From: JBEKHT01 sp049511715
Lineage (GTDB): Bacteria; Chloroflexota; Anaerolineae; Anaerolineales; RBG-16-64-43
Direction of reading: 5' to 3'
Assembly (NCBI GenBank): GCA_049511715.1
Contig: JBEKXU010000005.1
Span: 54,780 to 118,779, forward strand
DNA: 64,000 nucleotides
In this document: piece after piece, positions 56,661 to 64,000 of the stretch
Layout: every line of letters begins with the position of its first letter
Numbering within the stretch: position 1 is the first letter of the stretch
Program-made: the position numbers and the translations under genes
The notes under the pieces: generated by a model
Database searches by the model: none
Told to the model about the DNA's origin: nothing
The model's input: only the letters and a program-made list of their open reading frames with translations

Positions 56661-59600
56661 ATGAAGAGTGCCGCCCGCTCCCCAGGGGCCAGGCTGTCGC
56701 CACGAGATGGCTCCGCCGGTCAGGCTCAAGCCATGAGAATGGATCTCCCGGATCTCACCGAGAAACAACGCCAAGCGGCGGGCGCCAAAGGACACGACGT
56801 GCTGGTCACGGCGGGCGCCGGGAGCGGCAAGACGCGGACGCTAGTCGCCCGCTATATGTCGCTGCTCGAAGGAGGAGTTTCGCCCAGGCAAATCCTGGCG
56901 ATCACCTTCACGGAGAAGGCGGCCCGCGAGATGCGCAACCGCGTCCGGGCCGCGGTTCAGTCTCAAGTGAAGGAAGCCAAGGACGAAGAACGGAGGACCG
57001 ACTGGAGCGGGCTCGGGTCGAGGATGGACGCGGCCCGGATTGGCACCATTCACAGCTTCTGCGCCGAGGTGCTGCGGGCGCATCCGGCACAGGCTGGAGT
57101 CGATCCTGAGTTCGAGGTTATCGAGGAAGGCACCGCGGCGATGCTTCTCCAAGAGGCGGTGGAAGAAACCCTAGCCTGGGCAGCCCAGAATCCGGGGCTG
57201 GTGCCTCTCTTTTCGTCCTTCAGCCCGATGGTGCTGTCCCAGGTCCTGTCCTTCCTTCTGAAACGCCGCCTGGAGGTCGCCAGGGCATTGGAGAGCGGCT
57301 CTGGAAAAGAGACAGGCCGCCTGGCCGTGCATTCGGCCCTGGCCGCGTGGGTCACCTCCGCTGAGGTCTCGGGGTGTATTCAAGAGCTCACACTCCTTGC
57401 AGAACGCGGAACTCTTGCCGAGGAGGCAGGCCTCAAACTCGCCGAGCAGGTTGGCGCGTTGCTCCAGGATTGGCAGGCAATGCAGGCCACGTTGAGCTCT
57501 GGGGATCCGCTGGCAACCGCGGCCCGGCTCTTTGCCCTGCGCCGGGATCGGATGGCCCTCAATGTCGGCAAGAGAGACAGTCGTGCGAAGGCAGGCCTCA
57601 GCCGTCTGAGGGAGCTCTACGAAGGCCAACTGGGCCCCTGGCTTGGAGGGAGCAAGTCCGATGACCGTCCTCCGGACGCGGCCGCGGAGACGAGGCTGGC
57701 CCAGGACTTTCCACGGATGGCCGCCCTGTTCCACCAAGCCGAACAATCCTATCGCCAGAGCCTGGACGAGAAGTCGGCTCTGGATTTCGACGATCTTGAG
57801 CAGAAGGCTCTGCGCCTGCTGGAGGATCCCGAAATCCGGCAGGAATGGCAGGGGCAGTTTTCCGCCGTGCTGGTCGACGAATTTCAGGACACGAATGACC
57901 GACAGCGGGCAATCATCAATGCCCTGTGGGGAGAAACGCCGGGGCGCCTCTTCGTGGTCGGGGACGCGCGCCAGAGCATCTACCGCTTCCGGGGCGCCGA
58001 TGTGACCGTCTTCCGCAAGATGGGAAAATCGATCGAATCTCGGGGCGGGGAAACCATCGAACTGGGGCTCACTTTCCGCGCCCACCAGGAGCTCCTCGCC
58101 GTGCTGGACCAGCTTGTTCCAGCCATCATGGGCGAGGGGGAGGACCCGGGCAGACTCTACGCCGTTGCGTACACGCCATTGACTGCCTATCGATCTGAGC
58201 CGCGGGCAGGAGTGTCAAGCCCGTTCGTCGAATTCATCCTTGGGGCAGGCGCAGATGCCGATGCGGCGCGACCCTGGGCTGCGCAGGCTCTGGTGCGTCG
58301 GCTCTGCGAGCTTCGTTCCGTCGGCCAGATCCAAGCCTGGGACGACGTGGCGCTACTGTTCCGCGCCTCGACAGGATTTGCCTTTTACGAGGATGCGCTT
58401 GAGGACGCCGGTTTGCCCTTTGTCACCGTTGCTGGCCGCGGCTTCTATGATCGGCCCGAGGTCCGGGATCTGCTAAACATTCTGCAGGCGCTCGCCAATC
58501 CTTGGGACGACCTGGCGCTGGCGGGTCTCCTCCGGTCGCCGGCCTTTGGCATGACCGACGCTGGCCTGTACCGATTGCGGTTCCACGGCAAGTCCCTCCG
58601 GCCGATCCGGGATGCTCTGAGGACAGACTTGCAGGCGCTGGATTCGGACGACCAAGCAGCGGCAAAGTGCGCAGGCGAATTCTTGGAGGCCCTCACCCCG
58701 CTCGTGGATCGGCTGCCCGTCGCGGAACTTCTGAAAAAGACCATTGACCTCGCAGATTACCGTACTGCCCTGGCCAGCGGCCATCACCGCTACTGGCGCA
58801 ATATCGACAAGCTCCTGGCCGACGCGCATGCCAGCCGTTTGGTCCGCGTTCGCACCTTCCTGGATTACGTTCGCACGTTGCGCGACGTGGGTGCGAGGGA
58901 AGGGGAGGCCCCGGTTGAGGAGGAGGGCGCGATCCGCCTGATGACTATCCACAAGGCCAAAGGCTTGGAGTTCCCTGTGGTTGCATTGGCCGACGCTTCG
59001 CGCCAGGAAAGGAACACCGGCGAGGCCGCCTACCTCCTGGCGGAGACTGGCTTGGTATTCCGGCCAGATCGGTCGGAGGCGCCCTCCCTGGAATACCGGT
59101 TCGGCCGCTGGCTGGACCGGGACCAGGCCGAGGCGGAGGAGGGACGGCTCCTGTATGTGGCCGCGACGCGCGCGAAAGAGAAGCTGATTGTGAGCGGACA
59201 CGCCACGGGATCATCGGGCGATTGGAAGGCCACGGGATGGCTCGGATCGCTCATGGCGGCGGCAGGATACGACCTCAGCGAGGTAATCGACTCGCCCGGA
59301 AAATGGTCTCCCGCAAGGCTTGAAAATGGGGCGCTGGTCGGCGCCCTGGCCTACCCGCAAGGGACTCCGGATCAAGCCGCAAGAGACCAGCAAGCCGCAG
59401 AGACCTGGCCAGACGCCGAGCGGGTCCCGCTTTATCGGCCATTGGTTGAACCGACAGCCGAAACCAGCCTGGCTGAGCTGGAGGAAGAACCTCGCCGGGA
59501 CTGGAGGGCAACGGGCGGGCGCATTCACGCGCCAGCGGCAGTTGTCGGTTCGATGGTGCATCGGGCGATCGAATGCTGGTCGTTCGCGGGGGATCCTGGG

Positions 59601-60020
59601 TTCGAAAAGCTGATGCAGGTCGTTGCGCTTGAGGAGGGCCTCGTCGAAGAGCGCCAGAAGCGGGAGGCGCTTGCCCGAGCCGAAAGGCTGCTCGGGCGTT
59701 TGCGGGCCCATCCAGTTTGGGCCGAGATCTCGGCTTCGGCGGAACAGCACCACGAGGTGCCCTACGAGATGCCCCTCCCCGACGGCCGGGTGGAGGTTGG
59801 AGTCATTGACCTTCTCTATCGCCGAGGAGCAGAATGGGTCCTGCTCGATTTCAAGATTGACGAACTGGTAGATGAAGCTTCGGCGGAAGCGGCCACCGCC
59901 AGATACCGCAGCCAGATGGAACGCTACACAAGGGCCGCGCGCGCTCGCCTCGGAGTCAAGGTGAAGGCACGGTTGTGCTACCTGGACTGCATGGGTGAAA
60001 TCCGGATCGTCCCGCTCTAG
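56661..60020 (+). CDS. addA: ATP-dependent helicase/nuclease subunit A (UvrD-type)
   Basis: A 1119-residue UvrD-superfamily helicase with a C-terminal nuclease. Walker A is AGAGSGKT near residue 56, Walker B LVDEFQDTNDRQ near 400, then VGDARQSIYRFRGAD, TIHKAKGLEFPVV and LLYVAATRAKEKL. The nuclease shows GVIDLLYR and LLDFKID near residue 1060. Forms AddAB with the upstream gene. ATG 56661 has GGGAG upstream; ATG 56732 region is an alternative. The frame is open back into addB but that part is overlap. Confidence 0.92.
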   Translation: MKSAARSPGARLSPRDGSAGQAQAMRMDLPDLTEKQRQAAGAKGHDVLVTAGAGSGKTRTLVARYMSLLEGGVSPRQILAITFTEKAAREMRNRVRAAVQSQVKEAKDEERRTDWSGLGSRMDAARIGTIHSFCAEVLRAHPAQAGVDPEFEVIEEGTAAMLLQEAVEETLAWAAQNPGLVPLFSSFSPMVLSQVLSFLLKRRLEVARALESGSGKETGRLAVHSALAAWVTSAEVSGCIQELTLLAERGTLAEEAGLKLAEQVGALLQDWQAMQATLSSGDPLATAARLFALRRDRMALNVGKRDSRAKAGLSRLRELYEGQLGPWLGGSKSDDRPPDAAAETRLAQDFPRMAALFHQAEQSYRQSLDEKSALDFDDLEQKALRLLEDPEIRQEWQGQFSAVLVDEFQDTNDRQRAIINALWGETPGRLFVVGDARQSIYRFRGADVTVFRKMGKSIESRGGETIELGLTFRAHQELLAVLDQLVPAIMGEGEDPGRLYAVAYTPLTAYRSEPRAGVSSPFVEFILGAGADADAARPWAAQALVRRLCELRSVGQIQAWDDVALLFRASTGFAFYEDALEDAGLPFVTVAGRGFYDRPEVRDLLNILQALANPWDDLALAGLLRSPAFGMTDAGLYRLRFHGKSLRPIRDALRTDLQALDSDDQAAAKCAGEFLEALTPLVDRLPVAELLKKTIDLADYRTALASGHHRYWRNIDKLLADAHASRLVRVRTFLDYVRTLRDVGAREGEAPVEEEGAIRLMTIHKAKGLEFPVVALADASRQERNTGEAAYLLAETGLVFRPDRSEAPSLEYRFGRWLDRDQAEAEEGRLLYVAATRAKEKLIVSGHATGSSGDWKATGWLGSLMAAAGYDLSEVIDSPGKWSPARLENGALVGALAYPQGTPDQAARDQQAAETWPDAERVPLYRPLVEPTAETSLAELEEEPRRDWRATGGRIHAPAAVVGSMVHRAIECWSFAGDPGFEKLMQVVALEEGLVEERQKREALARAERLLGRLRAHPVWAEISASAEQHHEVPYEMPLPDGRVEVGVIDLLYRRGAEWVLLDFKIDELVDEASAEAATARYRSQMERYTRAARARLGVKVKARLCYLDCMGEIRIVPL

Positions 60021-60658
60021 GGGGTTTCCGCATATATCGAGGAACACAGGCTGTCGGAATACGGCGTGGTCCTGGGCCTCTCGCCAGGGCGGTGGACCGC
60101 TGGACTCGGATCCTCGTGGGGTGGGTCCTTCTGGGCCTTCCTCCTTCTCTGGACCGCAGGGCTCTGGGGACCGCGTCCGCAGTTGCCGGCATGGCCTTCG
60201 GCGCGATCCATCAGGCCACTGGTGTGCGCCGGCTTAGACTGCCTGCCGGCAAGAAGTGGCTCAAGGCTGCATAGGAGGAAAGGGAGAAGGAAGCCTCCAT
60301 GCCGCCAAGTGATCAGGAAAAGGCGGGGCCAGCAGGGGAGAGCGAGGTCTCACTTCTCAGCGGGCACAGGCCACCGGTGAGTTGCTTCCGCGACCTGCCG
60401 GAACCGCAACGGTGGCACTTCCAATTTCTCCCGTCGGGCTTTGGCCGCTCCCCTGGAGCAGGAAGACTTTGTGCCGTGTCAGCTACTTGGAGAGCGGCAG
60501 AGCCTGCGGGTGTCCGGGTCGCCGTCTGCGAGGGCAATCGTTGTGGGCTGGCGAACCCATCCAGGCGCCGCGGCACGAGAAGACCTCACTCAGACCCCGT
60601 CGCGGTTGGGGTGATGACCGGGGAGGTTGCGGTTTCCTGACCTTTCGGAGAGACACCT
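60021..60658. other. 638-base gap before the E1 genes
   Basis: No supported gene. A 60-codon frame beginning GTG at 60092 has a hydrophobic segment but weak start and no family. The E1 promoter should be here. Confidence 0.35.
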
Positions 60659-61687
60659 ATGCCAATGGACTTGTGGGCACTCTATGGTTCCACGCTAAAA
60701 AGCCGCTTGTTTGAGGAGGCAGTGGCCAGACTCTGGTACGACGGCTTGATCTCGGGTGAGATGCATCTGGGGACAGGGGAGGAGGCGATTATCGCCGGCG
60801 TTGTGACCCAGCTGCGCGAGGGCGACGCGATGGCCCTGGACCACCGCGGCACGGCGGCGATGCTCATGCGCGGCGTCGAGCCGGTCCTCATCTTGCGCGA
60901 ATTGCTCGGGCGCCCCGATGGGCTGTGCGGCGGGATGGGCGGGCACATGCACCTGTTTTCCCGGAAGCATCTGGCCGCTTCTTCCGGGATCGTCGGCGCC
61001 GAGGGGCCCGCCGCGGCCGGGTACGGGCTCTCCGCACAGTATCTGCGCCCCGGTGCCATCGCCGTCGCCTTCTTTGGCGATGGGGCCATGAACCAGGGGA
61101 TGCTGATGGAATCGATGAACCTGGCTTCGGCCTGGAAACTGCCGGTCTTGTTTGTCTGCAAGGACGACGGCTGGGCGATCACCACGGAATCCGTCAAGGT
61201 GACAGGCGGGGACTTGGTCGAACGGGTGCGCGCGTTTGGTATCCCCACCGCAGATGTCGACGGATGCGAGGTCTTCGAGGTTTGGGAGGCGGCGCGATCT
61301 GCGATAGAACGAGCCCGAGGCGGTCAGGGGCCGAGCTTCCTGCATGCCCGGTGTATCCATCTGGAGGGCCATTTCCTAGGCTTTCCACTGGCGCAGGGAA
61401 TGAGTGACACCATAAGAGAAATGCCTAGGACCGTCCTTCCGCTCGCACAGTCCGTCTTGACCCCAGGAGGAGCCGCCTTGCGCGAACGCGTGACAGGGAT
61501 GAAGACGTTTCTGGGGACGGTGCGCTCGGCCTTGAACGATCCGCGCCGAGATCCGGAGAATGACCCGGTACGGCGTTTGCGCAAAGCCCTGCCGTCGGAT
61601 CCGGAGCGCTTGCGGGGACTGGAAGAGCAGGTCGAGAAGGAGATCAGCAGGGCGCTGGAATCGGCCCTTGGGGAGATGCCGTCATGA
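60659..61687 (+). CDS. TPP-dependent 2-oxoacid/acetoin dehydrogenase E1 alpha
   Basis: A 342-residue E1 alpha subunit. The HxHLGTGEEA and GMGGHMHLF segments and the TPP motif GDGAMNQG (140-147) are typical. The motif should end in an Asn that helps bind Mg; here it is KDDGWAI with Asp170, an apparent Asn-to-Asp change. It decarboxylates a 2-oxoacid or acetoin with the beta subunit. CGGAG lies upstream of ATG 60659. Its stop overlaps the beta ATG. No E2 or E3 gene is seen in the window, so partners must be elsewhere. Confidence 0.87.
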   Translation: MPMDLWALYGSTLKSRLFEEAVARLWYDGLISGEMHLGTGEEAIIAGVVTQLREGDAMALDHRGTAAMLMRGVEPVLILRELLGRPDGLCGGMGGHMHLFSRKHLAASSGIVGAEGPAAAGYGLSAQYLRPGAIAVAFFGDGAMNQGMLMESMNLASAWKLPVLFVCKDDGWAITTESVKVTGGDLVERVRAFGIPTADVDGCEVFEVWEAARSAIERARGGQGPSFLHARCIHLEGHFLGFPLAQGMSDTIREMPRTVLPLAQSVLTPGGAALRERVTGMKTFLGTVRSALNDPRRDPENDPVRRLRKALPSDPERLRGLEEQVEKEISRALESALGEMPS

Positions 61688-62694
61688 GGACCCTGTCTTT
61701 CACCCAGGCCGTTGACGATTCGCTGGCCCAGGCCATGGCCGAGGACCCGCGGATCATTCTCTTTGGCGAGGATATTGAGCTGTTACGGGGCAAATTGCTC
61801 GTGCGGTTTGGACCGCAGCGAGTGCGCAACACGCCAATCAGCGAGAGCGCCTTCCTGGGTGCCGGAGTATCGGCCGCCATGTCCGGGCTGCGCCCGGTCG
61901 TCGAGCTGGGGATGGTGGATTTCGTCGGGGTGTGTATGGATGCCTTGTTCAACCAAGCGGCGAAGGTCGAGGCGTTTTCAGGGGGCAAGTGGACAGCCCC
62001 GGTTGTCGTGCGTGCGCCGTGCGGAGGCGGATATGGGGACGGCGGGCAGCACGAGCAATGCTTGTGGGGTTGGCTGGCTCATGTTCCGGGGCTCGTGGTC
62101 CTGGTGCCTTCCACGCCGGCGGACGCGGGCGGCCTCATGCTCGCCGCCCTGCAGCACGATGGTCCTGTGATCTTCCTCGAGCACAAGCTTCTCTCAGAAA
62201 GCTGGCTTGAGTCGCTCGGAAGCGGCGGACGACACACGGTGAAGTTCGATGTCCCTGACGAGGGAACCAGGGGGGCGGTTCCCGAGAAATGGGAGCCGCT
62301 ACCGATCGGGCAGGCTGCCCTTCGGCGGGAAGGGGGGGATGTCACCATCGCCACCGTCGGGGTGGGTGTTCACCGCGCATTGGAAGCGGCCAAGGCGCTT
62401 GAGGAGGAGGGAACCTCCGCGGGGGTGCTGGACTTGCGATCGGTTGCTCCGCTGGACAGATCCGCCGTCTGCAAGGCCGTAGCGGGTACGGGGCGCCTTT
62501 TGGTGGTGGATGAGGACTACGAGGGTTTTGGCCTCTCCGGCGAACTGGCGGCGGTCGTGGCGGAGGCGGGAATCGGATGCCAATACGCCCGCGTTTGCAC
62601 TTCGACGACTGTCCCCTACGCTAGACATCTGGAAGACCAATGCCTCCCCAATACGAAGCGTATCTGTGCTGCTGTCAGGCAGTTAATGCAATGA
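61684..62694 (+). CDS. TPP-dependent 2-oxoacid/acetoin dehydrogenase E1 beta
   Basis: A 336-residue E1 beta subunit. LFGEDIELLRG, RVRNTPISESAFLGAGVSAA, VVVRAPCGGGYGDGGQHEQ and PADAGGLMLAAL are family segments, with the transketolase C-terminal domain after residue 210 (VTIATVGVGVHRALEAA, VVDEDYEGFG). It pairs with E1 alpha to bind TPP at the interface. ATG overlaps the alpha stop by 4 bases, so stoichiometric translation is likely. Confidence 0.88.
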   Translation: MRTLSFTQAVDDSLAQAMAEDPRIILFGEDIELLRGKLLVRFGPQRVRNTPISESAFLGAGVSAAMSGLRPVVELGMVDFVGVCMDALFNQAAKVEAFSGGKWTAPVVVRAPCGGGYGDGGQHEQCLWGWLAHVPGLVVLVPSTPADAGGLMLAALQHDGPVIFLEHKLLSESWLESLGSGGRHTVKFDVPDEGTRGAVPEKWEPLPIGQAALRREGGDVTIATVGVGVHRALEAAKALEEEGTSAGVLDLRSVAPLDRSAVCKAVAGTGRLLVVDEDYEGFGLSGELAAVVAEAGIGCQYARVCTSTTVPYARHLEDQCLPNTKRICAAVRQLMQ

Positions 62695-62956
62695 CCCCCA
62701 GAAGCCATGCATTGAATGTGTAAGTCTCCAAGTAATCTCCGCCCGAGCCCGGCCAGGGCTCCTGAGCCCGCTTCCTGCACAGGCTTGCGCAGGGCAGCAT
62801 CGAGTAGCATCTCCCATGTCACAAGGAAGGGAGGACAGGGATCCTGCCATCTAGGTTGGGAACGGTAGCCCACGCAAGAGGGGACGGATTCAAGCCTATG
62901 GATGACGCAGTAGGTACGAAAGGACTTCCGGTGGGTCAGCATCCTTCTTCCGATCC

Positions 62957-63635
62957 ATGAGCTGGCCGTCTGTATTTTGCCGACCACCTGCGGGTCGCGC
63001 TGACGATCCTGGTGGTCCTGCACCACGTATCCGTCATCTATGGAGCGAACACTCCCTTCTCCTATATCGAGCCTCCACCGCCGACGGATGTGCTCGCCTA
63101 TCTGGTGCTCCTCATCTTCGAGCTCCTCAACTAGGCCTACTTCATGGGCTTCTTCTTCCTACTCTCGGGATACTTCAGCCCGGCCTCTTTCGACCGCAAG
63201 GGGCCGGGGGTCTTCCTCAGGGACCGGCTGATTCGGCTGGGTATACCCCTGGTTGCATTCATGCTCCTGCTTAACCCCTTGGCAGCGATCGGCATCTGGC
63301 AGATGCCCGTCTCGCTGAGAAAGCTAACGGCCCCGCTCACCCGGGCAGTCTACCCGAAGCTCATCGGGCCCGGCCCCATGTGGTTTGTCGAGATGCTGCT
63401 CATGTTTGATGTGGGTTACGCAGCTTGGCGGCTGGTGAGAAGGAACCCGGCGCCGGATCCGGCGCGGAAAGCCGGATCTCCCAGCTATCTGCAGGTCGGA
63501 ATCTTCGTCCTGGCGCTGGCAGTAGCCAGCTACCTGACCCGGATCGTGGCGCCGTTGGGCGCGTCGGTGCCCGTGCTGGCCTTCCCAACCCCACAGAAAT
63601 ATTCGCGGTGGGGACCGTCGCGTTCAGGCGACAGA
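62957..63635 (+). pseudogene. acyltransferase 3 family membrane protein, inactivated
   Basis: The body reads RLYFADHLRVALTILVVLHHVSVIYG, AYFMGFFFLLSGYFSP, DRLIRLGIPLVAFMLLLNP and GPMWFVEMLLMFD, a classic acyltransferase-3 protein. It is damaged four ways. The ATG 62957 is one base out of frame. A TAG (63132-63134) sits between LLN and AYFMG, probably from CAG. Near 63590 the frame shifts to give FAVGTVAFRR. Then the IS200-type element begins and the remaining 150 or so residues are missing. Confidence 0.8.
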
Positions 63636-63639
63636 GGAA

Positions 63640-64000
63640 CCCGTCTTCGCCGTTAGGCGGCCTCCTTTCGTGTGTTATATGGTTGACGGATATAGTATAA
63701 TGGTGCAAGACGACTCCTATGGCTGACCCGCGCTATCGAAGACATGCCGGTTGTGTATATACCCTCAAGTATCACCTGGTCTGGTGTCCGAAGTACCGGC
63801 TTCCAGTTCTTGTGGGCACCGTGGCGCGTGATCTGCGCGTTTTGCTTGTGGAAAAGGCAAAAGAGTTGCAGGTGACCCTTGAGGCGCTGGAGATCCTGCC
63901 CGATCACGTTCATTTGTTAGTTTCGTCTGACCCTACCGAAGCTCCCCAACGGCTCGCCAACCAATTCAAGGGTCACACCTCTCGGAGGCTGCGCGCCAAG
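63640..64000 (+). mobile_element. IS200/IS605-type element, left part
   Basis: The element begins where acyltransferase similarity ends, about 63630-63645. A small hairpin CGCC-GTTA-GGCG at 63646-63657 near the boundary is the kind of structure recognised by HUH transposases. The transposase gene follows and the right end is beyond the window. Confidence 0.6.
63719..64000 (+). CDS. tnpA: IS200/IS605-family transposase TnpA, 3' part outside window
   Basis: An open frame of 94 codons to the edge. YTLKYHLVWCPKYRLPVL and LPDHVHLLVS match the Y1 (HUH) transposase family; the HVH at residues 63-65 is the metal-binding pair, and the catalytic Tyr would lie beyond the edge. It moves single-stranded DNA. 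Start ATG 63719; no strong ribosome site. Confidence 0.88.
   Translation, partial: MADPRYRRHAGCVYTLKYHLVWCPKYRLPVLVGTVARDLRVLLVEKAKELQVTLEALEILPDHVHLLVSSDPTEAPQRLANQFKGHTSRRLRAK

Noticed and set aside
60092..60274. 60-codon frame with a hydrophobic segment
   Set aside because: GTG start without a good ribosome site and no family match.
16309..63134. Amber (TAG) recoding, as two dead genes carry in-frame TAG codons
   Set aside because: Intact genes such as the hypD activase and the GT39-like gene end in TAG at their natural C-termini, and both dead genes have additional frameshifts.
1..64000. CRISPR arrays, tRNA or rRNA genes
   Set aside because: I saw no regularly spaced repeats and no tRNA T-arm or acceptor pattern; a covariance-model scan would be decisive.

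Overview
The window reads as a high-GC bacterial chromosome, most likely from an uncultured Chloroflexota (Anaerolineae-like) lineage. The evidence is indirect. The folate operon uses a pterin synthase with both Cys and Glu at the active site, a trait described for folB-lacking phyla including Chloroflexi. A secreted helical-repeat protein and a lipoprotein with a chagasin-like tail resemble families I recall mainly from that phylum. No rRNA or tRNA gene is visible, so the assignment is inference. Recognised genes and gene remnants cover only about three quarters of the window; the rest is long non-coding gaps. At least six genes are broken or truncated.

Layout. 1-12 kb: edge-truncated ketoacyl-synthase-III-like gene; dimethylargininase, aminotransferase and esterase in one direction; a glycyl-radical hydroxyproline dehydratase (hypD) with its radical-SAM activase; a GT39-like membrane protein; a Rieske oxygenase; a tartronate-semialdehyde reductase. 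12-21 kb: SAM hydroxide adenosyltransferase, a tandemly duplicated mini-ORF, a two-component system with a decayed MFS pump and a His-rich membrane protein, an EamA transporter, carboxypeptidase Taq. 21-28 kb: saccharopine-dehydrogenase-like protein and FGGY kinase, then a junction fusing two truncated convergent genes (nitrilase and ornithine-cyclodeaminase stubs), and a DHA2 exporter. 28-41 kb: sparse region with hemerythrin, UbiA prenyltransferase, secreted and lipoproteins, gene stubs, an MBL hydrolase and a second EamA transporter. 41-53 kb: glucan phosphorylase, a TPP riboswitch-controlled thiamine salvage operon (cytX-thiM-thiE-thiL-thiD) and a folate operon (PTPS, FolK-FolE2 fusion, FolP). 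53-64 kb: addB-addA, an orphan E1 alpha/beta pair, an acyltransferase-3 pseudogene, and an IS200/IS605 transposase running off the right edge.

How the genes work together. The thiamine operon imports hydroxymethylpyrimidine (CytX), phosphorylates it (ThiD) and hydroxyethylthiazole (ThiM), joins them (ThiE) and makes TPP (ThiL); TPP closes the loop through the riboswitch and is also the cofactor of the E1 pair. The folate operon carries GTP cyclohydrolase, a dihydroneopterin-aldolase bypass, HPPK and DHPS activities in three genes. AddA and AddB form a double-strand-break processing nuclease. HypD and its activase start anaerobic hydroxyproline use, pointing to a protein- or peptide-degrading anaerobic or facultative life, in line with the peptidase. 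The most distinctive points are the compact folB-free folate module with an in-frame FolK-FolE2 fusion, and the run of broken genes, three of which lose their 3' ends at convergent junctions.
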